Positions 10,315 through 20,698 of a stretch of DNA of 64,000 nt are shown piece by piece. Made by a program: the position numbers and the translations under genes. Each line of letters opens with the position of its first letter. Position 1 is the first letter of the stretch. The stretch covers positions 62,001-126,000 of the forward strand of contig NRSV01000048.1 of the NCBI GenBank assembly GCA_002286855.1, written 5' to 3'. This stretch comes from Bipolaris cookei (lineage: Eukaryota; Ascomycota; Dothideomycetes; Pleosporales; Pleosporaceae). Below the pieces are notes generated by a model. That model saw only the letters and a program-made list of their open reading frames with translations. It was not told where the DNA came from and did not search any database.

Positions 10315-11280
10315 CTACTGCTTCTTCGCAGGACAAGAAAGATCATACAACGGCTTCACGCTCATCAGATCACCCCCAGGCTTAATCCCAAATGACGGCG
10401 ATGGGGTGCCCCACTGCACATCCTGCAGCAGATAATAGTAAAGCGGGACACCATCCTTGACAAGCTGGCACACGACATCTTCCCAGTAGATACGCGCGTT
10501 CTGGGGACTAGCAACGGCTTGGCCAGATTGTTTGCCGCTGACAGGCCAAGCAGTCTCGGTAACCCAGACGATCTTGCCCTTTGCTGCGGCTTGCGTCTTG
10601 TGGTAGGCGTCGAAGAAGAGCTGGCTGCCGCTTCCGACGCTGTTGCTGAGGGTAGATTCGAAGTATGGGTACGCGTCCATGCCGATGAAGTCGACGGCGT
10701 CGATGACAGCCGAGTTGGAAGCGTTGACGTACACCGTCCATGTGTCGACATGGCCGATGGGCTTGCCTTGGAGGGCCGTACCGCGTATAGCATCGCGGGT
10801 CTGTTTGATGTACTTGACGAGCTCTTGGGGTTGGGCGCCCGGACCAGACTTGTTTTCGATACCTGTAGGTGTGATGCGGTAGAGGTCTTCGCTACCGACC
10901 GAGATACCGACTACGAGGTCTGTGAAGGCGGTGCCGTACTTTTTGATTGCGGCTTTGAGGGCTGTGATTTCATTGTTGAAATTTGTTTGGCCTGCCGAGC
11001 ACCACATGCCGAGGAGTAAGGTAGTTTTGGTGTTGATGGCGGCTTCGATGGCTTCGATGATGGTGTTTTGCGTGCCGTGCTGGATCATGGTGTACAGACG
11101 GGCGCTGGTCCAGCCGTTGGTACCGGGGAGCTGCTTGGCGGCGTTGAATTCGTATTCGAAGTCGACGAGGCGCTTGGGCTGGTCATTGGCGAATTGAGCG
11201 CCGTAGTTGAAGCCCTTGAGGGCGGCGTTGGCGGAGGATAGGAGGGCCGCCGTGGCCAGGATGGTCGACAAAAGACGCAT
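10315..11280 (-). CDS. secreted GH17 endo-beta-1,3-glucanase
   Basis: Single exon, 321 residues. A signal peptide (MRLLSTILATAALLSSANAA) is followed directly by the catalytic (beta/alpha)8 domain, beginning LKGFNYGAQF. Glycoside hydrolase family 17 marks are visible: the likely acid/base Glu 131 in VGISVGSEDLYR, the nucleophile Glu 242 in WVTETAWP, and MDAYPYFE. The family cleaves beta-1,3-glucan of the fungal wall. The protein stops soon after the catalytic domain and has no Ser/Thr-rich region or GPI-attachment tail, unlike EglC-type relatives. It is therefore probably a freely secreted enzyme used in wall remodelling or autolysis. It is convergent with the CDC50-family gene. Confidence 0.9.
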   Translation of the reverse strand: MRLLSTILATAALLSSANAALKGFNYGAQFANDQPKRLVDFEYEFNAAKQLPGTNGWTSARLYTMIQHGTQNTIIEAIEAAINTKTTLLLGMWCSAGQTNFNNEITALKAAIKKYGTAFTDLVVGISVGSEDLYRITPTGIENKSGPGAQPQELVKYIKQTRDAIRGTALQGKPIGHVDTWTVYVNASNSAVIDAVDFIGMDAYPYFESTLSNSVGSGSQLFFDAYHKTQAAAKGKIVWVTETAWPVSGKQSGQAVASPQNARIYWEDVVCQLVKDGVPLYYYLLQDVQWGTPSPSFGIKPGGDLMSVKPLYDLSCPAKKQ

Positions 11281-13017
11281 GTTTTGTATGTAGTAGTATT
11301 AGGTCTAACGAAAGTCGTAGGAATATACTAGGATACGAACGAGTGGAATTATAACTAAGTTATTAGGGAAAGCCGAAGAGGGCTATGAGCAAGAAAAAAA
11401 AGAGGGTGCGGAAAGCAAATATTTATCTGCCAGTGACGTTTGCCATCCTGGCTTGGGGGGTAGTTGCCCATTGCATGTCCATGAGGCGACCTAGGCCCTG
11501 CTTCCGGACGTGCATTAGCTGCACGGGGCAAAGACGGATTTAGTGCCCTTGTTTCGTACCGAATGAGCAGCAGTAGATGCTTGTGGGGATCGAACATGGC
11601 GCGTCACCCCCGATTTTTCGATGGCTTCCAATTATGCGGGTGAGAAGAAGATAACAAAAATAGAGACGACATCGAGTGTTTTGCTTTCCAGCGTCACGAC
11701 GTCCACAGCATCCAACTCCCTTCTTGTGGCCGTCAAATCCGATTATTGATGTCATAGGGCCTTTTACAAACGCTTTAAGGAGGTCGTCTCTTGATCCTGG
11801 GTTCCGCTACTAATTAGCCGATGTGGGGAGGCAATACTTCAACGCCTCACCAGCCTACGTCAAGTGCCCCCCCTTGTCCTGGGATAAAAATAAATCTCTT
11901 GTCGACACCGGCTGCCAAAACGGGAACAAGACTTGCACAGATCATGAGATTTGCCTGCGCAACATCATGTCTTGTGTACGGCACCTGGCGTTGGGCTTGG
12001 ATCGCCTTTTCATCGATATCTGCGCCAATATGTAACAAAGTATAAGTTTTTCCCCGCCACGTGCAACCCCCTTTATACGGATATGTCGTGGACACATGGC
12101 TTGGTTGTTGTAGCATTAGTCGACGCGTGTTGGGTTACGTTGCATGCATACGGACGATCGCGAGCTGGTTTACAAACCGTATAATGGGCGGGGATATAGT
12201 GACGTGGATAGCGTGCCTGGCCCGAACTCAGGAGACATGGTCTCTAACACATAGCTCGGACTTTGAGCCCTGCTGACAATCGTCGGGTCTAGAAGCCGCG
12301 CAGAGGACAGAAGCGAGAGGTAAAGTCGACGACCGAAAAGTAGCATATGGCTTGTGACAAGGAGTTATCCCAAGGCGCATGTGAAGTCTTCTAGCTGTTT
12401 GGCTGTCCTTTAGTTGGACTTGGCACTCCTTGGTCTAAACCATACGATACTGCATGCCCACATCTGATAGACAACCATCTATACGTGCCAGTAGATTCTC
12501 ATGTCCAGACCGCCTATGAGTAGGCACTACTTCATATGTAAAAAATACGTATAATTGTGAAAGTCTAGATCAAATACCACTGGACAAATCGTCCTTGCTT
12601 GATCCTTCTCTCCTTAATTTGTAGTGATACAAACTTGTGCAACGCTCACCCGAGGTATTTGTACGACGATTAGGACGGACGGGTGGCGGTGTTTTGCGCA
12701 TGAGCCAGATGGCGTATAGTGGTATAGACCGCACTACCCGGTCCAAGCACTGGTAGAGGTGCACGTGACATGGCGAGGCTGGAGTTTCTCATATCCGAGT
12801 CGAGTGGTGATGGACGCAAGTCTTGGCAACCCGCTCTAGCGCCGTATCGCGGCTCATGTTGCCTTGCAGCTCCGTCAAGCTCGGAAACACCAAGTCGCCA
12901 ACTCAGCTCTGCTACACCACACTGTCGTCTTGATACCTACTCTCTCTACTAATCTGTGAGAGACATCTGTAGCACCAATTCGCGACTTCTGACGATTTCC
13001 CTGCACAAACTTCCGCC
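11281..13017. other. 1.7 kb intergenic region
   Basis: Divergent spacer between GH17 and proteasome alpha-5. Only short frames without recognisable protein character were seen, and no tRNA signal was found. Confidence 0.5.
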
Positions 13018-14016
13018 ATGGTGCGTCTCCCCGCGCCCCCGCTAGAGCTCTTTACTGACATGAGCAGTTCATAGCACGAAGCGAATATGGTAAGTCTCTA
13101 TAGTATCCCCACTTGTTCATACAACTGCTAACAATGGTTCTCAGACCGCGGCATCAAGTTTGTTCCCCAATGCAATCATATCCAAAACCCCCGCTCACAA
13201 ATACAGCACCTTCTCGCCTGAAGGCCGTCTCTTCCAAGTCGAATACTCTCTAGAAGCCATTAAGCTTGGCTCAACAGCAATAGGTGTATGTGCCTTGTAT
13301 GTACATATGCTAGCCGGCATAGACTCACATCAACCCCACAGGTAGCCACGGGCGAGGGCGTAATCCTTGGTGTAGAGAAGCGCGTCACCTCCACCCTCCT
13401 TGAGACCAGCTCGGTTGAAAAGATTGTCGAGATTGACCGCCACATTGGCTGTGCCATGTCTGGACTGCAAGCCGATGCACGAAGCATGATCGAGCACGCC
13501 CGCGTTGAGAGCCAGAACCACGCCTTCAACTATGCTGAGCCCCTACGAGTCGAGAGCTGCACGCAGGCGATATGTGATTTGGCGCTGAGATTTGGCGAGG
13601 GTGCAGAGGGTGAGGAAAGCATCATGAGCAGACCGTTTGGTGTTGCTCTGTTGATTGCGGGTTACGATGAGGATGGCCCGAGTCTGTACGTCATACAATG
13701 TAGTCCGGGCATTGAGATTGGGACTAACGGAGACTGCAGATACCACGCTGAGCCCTCCGGTACATTCTACCGCTACGATGCCAAAGCTATCGGCTCCGGA
13801 TCCGAGGGCGCGCAAGCAGAACTGCAAAACGAGTTCCACAAGTCGCTGACCCTGGCCGAGGCAGAGGTTCTTACGCTCAAGACGCTGAAGCAGGTCATGG
13901 AGGAGAAGCTGGATAGTAAGAACGTGCAATTGGCGAGTGTTACCAAGGCCAAGGGCTTCAGGATCTATACCGATGAGGAGATGGCTGAGGTGGTCGGAAG
14001 GCTACCAACCAACTAG
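13018..14016 (+). CDS. PUP2: 20S proteasome subunit alpha-5 (PUP2)
   Basis: Six exons: 13018-13020, 13068-13089, 13145-13157, 13207-13285, 13342-13685, 13740-14016, giving 245 residues. The first coding exon is only the ATG. Splicing yields MFIARSEYDRGINTFSPEGR, the canonical alpha-5 N-terminus, followed by the alpha signature LFQVEYSLEAIKLGSTAIGV. Later motifs include MSGLQADARSMIEHARVE, DPSGTF-like EPSGTFYRYDAKAIGSGSEG and the helix LKTLKQVMEEKL. Alpha subunits form the outer, non-catalytic rings of the 20S core and gate substrate entry. The length matches the family. Five introns lie within the first 720 bases, and two internal exons are 22 and 13 bases long. Confidence 0.93.
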
Positions 14017-14625
14017 ACTTGGGATTCATGTGAAAACAAGATGGATTCAAGGCACCGTCTATAAACAACATGATAGTTCTCGATCGGCTTGTTCGAGTCA
14101 CGCGAAAATGAAGCAATGACCAAAGCTATGGTGCATCTGTGTTGTGATACGTTAGATGTTGATGGTTCAACAATGTGAATGAGGGCACCATCTTGCTGCG
14201 CGGACTGATTCAAGTAGAGTTGAAGATCTTGATCCAAGATATCTTTTCATCTCCTGGAAACAGTAGGCACACCCCAGGCTGTAATTTGCAACAAAACGTT
14301 ACCCCAAAAATGAGTAAAGCATAACCTATCTCGATTGAGCTCACAAACTCAATGCAGTTGCACGCATAGTCGAAAGACATTACTACATAGGCAAATGCGA
14401 TAATAAACATACATCATGTCGTCCGAAAATACAGCCAATGTCAGTAGGTGAAAGTCGAAAAGGAAAATCGTTGTTCGCTGACCACCCGCAAAATCCCGGC
14501 GCGTCTCATTCGTCGACTTTCCACCGCCAAGCCTTGCTTCCCGCGCAGCAGCGCCGAGCAACTTCAACTTTGTCCACCCTGCCCTTCGTCTTCAGCATCG
14601 CAACCACACGACAAATCCGCCCAAG
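14017..14625. other. intergenic region between alpha-5 and QCR10
   Basis: About 600 bases between tandem genes. The final 100 bases are pyrimidine-rich, a likely QCR10 leader. Nothing else was seen. Confidence 0.5.
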
Positions 14626-15309
14626 ATGTCTTCCACATCTTTCCCCCACCATGCCAAGACGCCTGCTGCTGTCGTAAGTTGCTGTTCCGGAGCCATTGAG
14701 ACGCTGGCTGGCTGGGGGTTATTGGTTCGTATGACGCAAACGCTAACAGGAGGACATAGAGCATGCGCAGCTCCTACAAGGCCTACAGGAGTCCCTTCGG
14801 TCCCCAGTGCGTATTTTCTGGATTTTTGGCGATAAATGGGCGTGCATGAGGCATTGAGAGGTATGGTGGACGGGGTTGTGAGAGGAACCGATGAAGAGGA
14901 GGATGGCTGGCGTGACGGAAACATAAATTCGTCCACCGAGTACCTGTTTTGGGCGAGGCATAAGAGGAGGAGAAAACTGCCATGCCCGCGCACGCCCGAG
15001 ACAAGCCGTCTGCGACTCGAAGCATTCCGGAGCTAACATACGGCGCAGATACACCGTCCCCAAGAATTACCACGGCATCACGGTCGGCACCGTCGCGAGA
15101 TAGTACGTTCTCCGGACTTTGCTCTCTCGCCAACCACTAACCCATATGATAGCGGTACTCTTGCTGCCGGCTTCGGTGGTGTGGCCGGCTTCTTCGCCCT
15201 CTTCTTCTTCGCCGAAGTTCCCAGGGTGCGCGATGATATCATGAAGAAGATCCCCGTCCTGGACAAGTTCTTCACACACGAGATACCACCTGAGGATAAC
15301 CCTTTTTAA
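14626..15309 (+). CDS. QCR10: cytochrome bc1 complex subunit 10 (QCR10)
   Basis: Four exons: 14626-14673, 14760-14806, 15049-15102, 15153-15309, giving 101 residues; the second intron is long (242 bases). The C-terminal end KKIPVLDKFFTHEIPPEDNP matches the end of yeast Qcr10 (KKIP-L-...-PPED). It follows one membrane span (about residues 56-76, LAAGFGGVAGFFALFFFAEV). QCR10 is a small, non-essential supernumerary subunit of respiratory complex III in the mitochondrial inner membrane, where it helps hold the Rieske protein. The short exons explain why no long open frame marks it. Confidence 0.88.
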
Positions 15310-16216
15310 ACACCTCCGCAATCTGCGCCATGGCTTTTTCTGCCTGGGCTCGATTGTGTTTGGGTGGTGATGTACAACAATACAGGGGGATATGGCATTA
15401 CATACTAGCGACTGCGTGCGCGGAATAGACCTCTTTTTGTCTTGACAAAATGTCCTATCGTTTTTTTCTGATTTTGGCTTGATAAATGACCTCACAGATT
15501 TCTTTTTCATCCTTTGTTCTGACTTTCTGATTTCGTCGTTGCCCATTTCTGTCACATGACTGTTCAGTCTAGCAAGTTGATCTGCTCGTCTTAGATGCTG
15601 GCCATGTTGTGAGCGAAAAAATTACTGGGTCAAAAAAAAGCACTTGCGGTTGACAGTCGTACAATATATCAACACAGCTGCAGCACATTCAAATTATATC
15701 CACATCTATCCAACGCTCCACAAAGTTCACCCATAAACCAAACAAACTATCCCAAAAACAAAAAAAATCACCAAGACTCCGTTCGATATGCTCGTAAGAT
15801 CCCCCCAAAAGAAAAACAAGCGTAGAAACCACATTCCATCCACCCACGTCAAATCCGTATCAATCGCATTACCGAGTCATCCAATCTCCATCTCCACTTT
15901 TCATTGCACCAAAAAAACCAACCATATCTACAAACAAAGACTACGGAAAGATGAAAGTGCGATTCTATGGGTTTTTTTGACATGGTTGTCCATGGAACTA
16001 AACTGCGCGATGCTACCGTCCCGCTCTAGTCTTATCTAGTGGATTCTTTGCGTTTTGCCGGAGGAAGAAAACTTGTAGGACGTGGTAGCGATATGGGAGG
16101 AGGAAGTGACGGGTTAAATCGAGGCTGATCGTGGTATACGAATCCCTTCTGCCGCGCACTAGTGGTGGTGTTGTTGTCTGAGCTGGATGGAGGTGCTGAG
16201 TGAAGGTCTATGAAGT
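15310..16216. other. intergenic region, QCR10 to pseudogene
   Basis: AT-rich with A-runs near 15740-15780. No gene was seen. The last 150 bases may be the decayed 3' end of the adjacent pseudogene. Confidence 0.45.
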
Positions 16217-18545
16217 CTAGCTTGTGCTGTTGGCTGGAGATGATCCGCTGGGTTGTTGTTCTGGGTTTGCTGGGCTTGAGGATGGATTGTCTTCTTCGAG
16301 TGGGTGCGCGCCTGCATCGAGTAGCATCTGGACTACGTGTTCGTGGTCTTCAGCAGAAGCTGCTTTTAGTGCGCTACCGTAATCTCCACTCCTAATATCA
16401 ACATCAGTACCTGCGTTGAGCAATATCTGGACTACATCGTTATGGCTTTTAGCAGAAGCTGCTTGTAGCGCGCTGCCGTGAAATTCACCTGCGGGTGCAT
16501 TAACATCAGCACCTCAATCAATCAGTACCTGATGGCCATTTTGGCATGCGTAATACATTGAGGTACACTCAACCTCATCCTTTTCGTCAATATCAAAACC
16601 CTCTTCTAGAAGTCGTATGATTGCATCAACTAGTCCTACAGAGGCCGCAAGGTGCAAAGCATATGTGGGTGGGGATTGACCCACCCATCGTTGTCTGATG
16701 GCGGGAACGTTGTAGAGCACAGTGCTATACATGACTGTACCAGGAGTTACCAGAAAATCCATTTTTTTGAACCGCTGTTTAGTGTTCCAGAAATCGTATA
16801 CATTCTATAGAAGTTTTATTTGCAGCAAAGCTGCAAGATAGTTCTGGTTTTGCCGGAAAAAGTCTCTCCAAATGATCCATGGAATCAGGAGGAGGCTCAC
16901 CACAATTTAAAATATGGTAGTCGAAGCTCGCATATGCATATATAGCGAGATTATCGCTTGCAACTCGGTGTAGAAGCAAGTAGACTTGGCTAGTTGGATG
17001 GCTAAACGCCATCATGCCAATGTACATGAGAAAATCCAAGCTCAACATTTTGTGCACAGATTTCGATTCTAGAAACAGCTTTCGTATAGTATTTTGTGGT
17101 TGCTCTTAAGCGACGGTCGTCAGGAACTCCTGCACTGTGTACTGTATAGGTCGGATCTAGCTGTTAAGTGCTTCTTCTAACAGACTGCCACAAGCCTCAA
17201 GAATAACTTCTTGGGAGACGGGTCGTAAATATTTTCGTGTTTGGCATTCCGAGTTGACTGCAAGAGCAGGTTGTAATTCCCAAATCAAGAGAGGCCTTTG
17301 AGCATGGAGTACCCAGACCAGATATCTGATTGTCAGATCTCTCATGTATGGCGATTGGGTTTCAATCCACTCTAGAATTCGAATGTAGGTATCCCGTAAG
17401 TTCTGGGGTAGCTTGTTCAGTGCTTCCTTCACCACCTCGTCTTTTCAGGCTTTGCTAGCTTGGCACATATTTTCCAGTTGAAGGTTGACCCAAAGAAACC
17501 TGTCTTACATTTAGCCTACATGAACCTTTAGGTTAGCTGCTGAGCGAAAACTCACATTCCTTCGGCTTTTGAAGCGAGCGTTTGAATAATTTCTTCCTTG
17601 AAACCATCGCTAGTAATGTAGAGGGTCTTTCCATGCTTCCCAGATCGAAGCTCTTCGACTCTGTCGCGGACAAAGGTCTTAGTATTAGCCGAAACACTGC
17701 CAGCAGAGATTTGAATTATTGGTACATCCTTTTCCACAAAGACTTCTGTAATGTTCGTCTCTCTCTGACTCGTGCTAAGATGGTGTTGCATCTGCTCTTT
17801 TATGGTCACGAATTCGGTCTTAAGTGTGTCCTAAAACTGTCGCTTGAATGCCCTAAACGAAGTGAACCTCCTTCGTTCTCCATTTACATCATCGAAGACG
17901 CAGTGTGCTCTCCAACCAAAATCGAGCATGTTTATATAGAAACTCACGACTGTGTTTTCTACATCCTCAATACCAGTCACCTGTAAATGCACTGAGAGCG
18001 GCCTGAGATAATCTTCAAACTCGCAGATCATATTAGACAATCTGGTGAAGAATTTTGAGAATTTCAAGCCTAAGTCAATGACCACCCGGAGTGCGCCAAC
18101 CACAGGAGATGATATGTCAGGGTCCGATTGGATGGCTATAGTAACGCCCTTCATAAGCTCACTAATTAGGTCAAGGTCCTTGGTGAGGCGCTCAGCGTGA
18201 GGCCTGAAGGAAGACTCATTCTTATGCTCCTCATCGTATTCCCGTACTTTAGATAGTAGAAATCGTTCATAAATTGTTTTGATCTCTTACTCGAATACCG
18301 TGCGTCCAGTCTCAGGGAGTTTCTCCAGTTCAGAGTTGCAACTCGACTGCCTTCTCAAGCAGTTGATTTCGGGTTGGTTCCGGCACTGTTGTGGCTCGGC
18401 TGGATGTGACTAAACTCGGAGCTGGTGAAGATGGAGAAAGAGGTGATACTGGTTGTGCAGGTGTAGGTGTCGAACTAGGTGAGCCTGGACGGATTCTGGT
18501 AACACCTTGTACTAGCCGCGTGCGTAGACGGTCTCGTTTTCGCAT
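16217..18545 (-). pseudogene. NACHT/ankyrin NLR-like (STAND) pseudogene
   Basis: A broken gene readable across about 2.3 kb. Segments in order: an N-terminal Ser/Pro linker (MRKRDRLRTRL..., from 18545); a helical N-terminal domain (segments TVFE, EIKTIYERF, MKGVTIAIQSDPDI); the region after the NACHT ATPase (VFVEKDVPIIQISAGS, VEELRSGKHGKTLYITSDGF, a conserved intron, then FLWVNLQLENMCQAS and KLPQNLRDTYIRILEW); and C-terminal ankyrin repeats (ALHLAASVGLVDAIIRLLEE, ALQAASAKSHNDVVQILL, ALKAASAEDHEHVVQMLL). Five in-frame stops lie at 18287-18289 (TAA), 17831-17833 (TAG), 17445-17447 (TGA), 17106-17108 (TAA) and 16514-16516 (TGA), with frameshifts near 18335 and 16800. The P-loop/Walker core of NACHT is absent near 17770. 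Intact members act as fungal NOD-like receptors in self/non-self recognition. Family identity is fairly sure; function is lost. Confidence 0.82.
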
Positions 18546-18845
18546 TTTGTGTTTAAGATTATGAGAAAAACATCTGTGGCTACGGTGTTGGAAGAAATCG
18601 TGGGAGTTATTTGGTCGTCTTGTGCTTGTTTGCGGTTGCTAGAGGAAGGTTGCGGCATAGTAGCCTGATAGTTGGCTGCCTTCACCTGCCTCGTTGCAGC
18701 CGCTTCTGCCTGCATGACACAGCTTATATGATGGAGATGCACTGCCCCCAACGTACAGCCGACAGTCAAGTAAATGACATGAAGAGCTGGCTGCAGCTGA
18801 ACGACTCTAGTGGAACAGACATGGGGCTTAGCTAAGTACATATAC
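18546..18845. other. 5' flank of the pseudogene
   Basis: Short spacer between the NLR-like pseudogene start and the transposon target site. No features were seen apart from the TA used as insertion target. Confidence 0.5.
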
Positions 18846-18847
18846 TA

Positions 18848-18887
18848 ACGTGCCCCACCAGTCACCGGCCGACACCAGTCACCGGCC
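18848..18887 (+). repeat. left terminal inverted repeat (two 17-base subrepeats)
   Basis: A 40-base arm, ACGTGCCCC followed by two near-identical CACCAGTCACCGGCC units. It pairs with 20640-20696, with mismatches at two positions (C/T at the seventh base and in the outermost CGG). Confidence 0.9.
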
Positions 18888-18928
18888 ACCCCACCCAACC
18901 TGACCCGACGCTCTACACAACCACCACA

Positions 18929-20554
18929 ATGCCGCGACAGCAACGCTCTGTAAAGACTGCTCGTGAAGGCAGACTTAATCTTGCGATAGATTCAATTCAG
19001 AAAAACGTTATTTCTACACCTACTCGTGCTGCTACGTTATATACTATCCCTCGTACAACGCTTCGACGCCGTCTCCAAGGTAGTCTACCTAAGGCAGCTG
19101 CGAACGCCCAGAAGCGGAAGCTATTACCTACTGAGGAGCAATCTCTTGTGCAATGGATCCTAGACCTTGATCGACGCGGTTTTCCGCCACATATTATTGA
19201 CGTACAACGAATGGCAGACGCTCTACTCGCTGCGCGTGGTCAAGATCCACCTCCACAACCTGTTGGCAAGAACTGGGTGTCGCGCTTTATTCAAGGTCAG
19301 CCAGAGCTTCAGACAAAGTGGACTAGAAGCTTTAGCAGTCAGCGCGCTCACTGCGAGGATCCTGCCGTGATTACAGCCTGGTTCAAGCTAGTAGAGGAGA
19401 CGCGCCAGACGTACGGCGTCCTTGACCAGGATATCTATAACTTTGACGAGACTGGGTTCGCAATGGGCGTCGCTGGGACGTCAAAAGTAGTTACTAGCGC
19501 TGATAGAGTCGGCAGAGCAGTCGTCGTCCAGCCAGGGAATCGCGAGTGGGTGACAGCGATCGAGTGTATCTGCGCCTCAGGCTGGTGTCTACCACCGTTC
19601 GTGATCCTCTCTGGTAAGGTCCACCAAAGTAGCTGGTACCGCGACCTCCCACAAGACTGGACTATCGGCGTCTCAGATAACGGCTGGACGACTGATGAGC
19701 TTGGCGTAGAGTGGGCGAAGCACTTCAACCAGCATACAGCCGCTCGTACAGCCGGAGTCTATCGTCTGCTTATCCTAGACGGCCATGGCAGCCACGCCAC
19801 GCCAGAGTTTGATCAGTACTGCGCCGAGAACAAGATTATCACTCTCTGTATGCCGCCACATACGTCGCACCTCCTCCAGCCTCTTGACGTAAGCTGCTTC
19901 TCTCCACTAAAGCGCGCGTACGGACGTGAGGTTGAGGAGCTCGCCCGTCAAGGCGTCCACCATGTCGATAAGATAGACTTCCTCGCAGTCTATACACGGA
20001 TCCGGCCGACAGTATTCACGCAGCAGAACATCCAAGCTGGCTTTCGGGCGACTGGGCTTCTCCCTTCTTGTCCAGCTCGTGTCCTATCGTCGCTTACTGT
20101 CGTTAGGACACCATCTCCACCACAGACAACTATAGACAACAACGCCACGATACAGGTAGAAACACCGCATACAGTAGCTCAGCTTCAGCAGCAGGCGAAG
20201 CTTCTTCAGGAACGACTCCATCGGCAGTCACAAAGCCCAACAAGCCAGCTTTTACGCCAGGTTATTAAAGGCTGTCAAATGGCGATGCAGTCAGCAACTA
20301 TACTTGCTGAAGAGAATAGGAAGCTACGTGCAGCTAACCAGCGTCAACAACAAAAGCAAGACCGGCGGCGTCAATATATTGCTTCTGGTGGAGTGCTCCA
20401 GGCTCAACAGGCTCAGCAGCTTACTGCAGAGGTAGAAAGGGTGGTCACCGAGGTAGAGCAGGGTGAGAGCAGTCAGCGACGACAGCGCGCGCCACCAACG
20501 TGCACGAAGTGCCATATTCAAGGACACACTCGCACTTCGTGTAGAGCTAGATAG
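18929..20554 (+). CDS. pogo/Fot1-type DDE transposase
   Basis: Single exon, 541 residues. The N-terminal helix-turn-helix region (about residues 1-60, with IPRTTLRRRLQG) and a CENP-B-like DNA-binding segment (about 65-135, with KLLPTEEQSLVQWILDLDRR and GKNWVSRF) are followed by the DDE_1 endonuclease domain. Catalytic acids are Asp 173 in YNFDETGF, Asp 284 in LILDGHGSH and Asp 320 in HLLQPLD; the last two are 35 residues apart, a DD35D triad. A coiled Gln-rich segment follows, then a terminal CX2CX4HX4C zinc knuckle (CTKCHIQGHTRTSC). The enzyme would cut at the terminal inverted repeats and insert at TA. All catalytic residues are present and there is no internal stop. Confidence 0.95.
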   Translation: MPRQQRSVKTAREGRLNLAIDSIQKNVISTPTRAATLYTIPRTTLRRRLQGSLPKAAANAQKRKLLPTEEQSLVQWILDLDRRGFPPHIIDVQRMADALLAARGQDPPPQPVGKNWVSRFIQGQPELQTKWTRSFSSQRAHCEDPAVITAWFKLVEETRQTYGVLDQDIYNFDETGFAMGVAGTSKVVTSADRVGRAVVVQPGNREWVTAIECICASGWCLPPFVILSGKVHQSSWYRDLPQDWTIGVSDNGWTTDELGVEWAKHFNQHTAARTAGVYRLLILDGHGSHATPEFDQYCAENKIITLCMPPHTSHLLQPLDVSCFSPLKRAYGREVEELARQGVHHVDKIDFLAVYTRIRPTVFTQQNIQAGFRATGLLPSCPARVLSSLTVVRTPSPPQTTIDNNATIQVETPHTVAQLQQQAKLLQERLHRQSQSPTSQLLRQVIKGCQMAMQSATILAEENRKLRAANQRQQQKQDRRRQYIASGGVLQAQQAQQLTAEVERVVTEVEQGESSQRRQRAPPTCTKCHIQGHTRTSCRAR

Positions 20555-20639
20555 TAGATTATATCTCTTAATTTTATCTTATTTTGTTAAGTTGTTGTGG
20601 ACCAATTGCGCAGAGCGTCGTGCTGGGTCTGATGGGGGT

Positions 20640-20696
20640 GGCCGGTGACTGGTGTCGGCCGGTGACTGGTGTCGGCCGATGACTGGTGGAGCACGT
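20640..20696 (-). repeat. right terminal inverted repeat (three 17-base subrepeats)
   Basis: A 57-base arm with three copies of GGTGACTGGTGTCGGCC, one copy more than the left arm. The outermost copy has one transition. Confidence 0.9.
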
Positions 20697-20698
20697 TA

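Larger units (their letters stand above)
18848..20696 (+). mobile_element. intact Fot1/pogo-class DNA transposon (Tc1-mariner superfamily)
   Basis: A 1849-base element bounded by inverted repeats that begin ACGTGCYCCACCAGTCAYCGG. It is flanked on both sides by the dinucleotide TA (18846-18847 and 20697-20698), the target duplication of Tc1/mariner elements. It contains one uninterrupted transposase gene. Size, TA target, DD35D catalytic triad and inverted repeats match the Fot1/pogo group of filamentous fungi. The inverted repeats are themselves built from a 17-base direct repeat, two copies on the left and three on the right. No RIP-type damage was seen in the coding region, so this copy is probably young and may still be able to move. 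Confidence 0.93.

Noticed and set aside
240..14016. Proteasome gene cluster (RPN8 and alpha-5)
   Set aside because: The two genes are about 11.5 kb apart with five unrelated genes between them and no shared promoter.
18848..20696. CRISPR-like short direct repeats (17-mer)
   Set aside because: They are subrepeats of transposon ends in a fungal genome, not spaced repeats with unique spacers.
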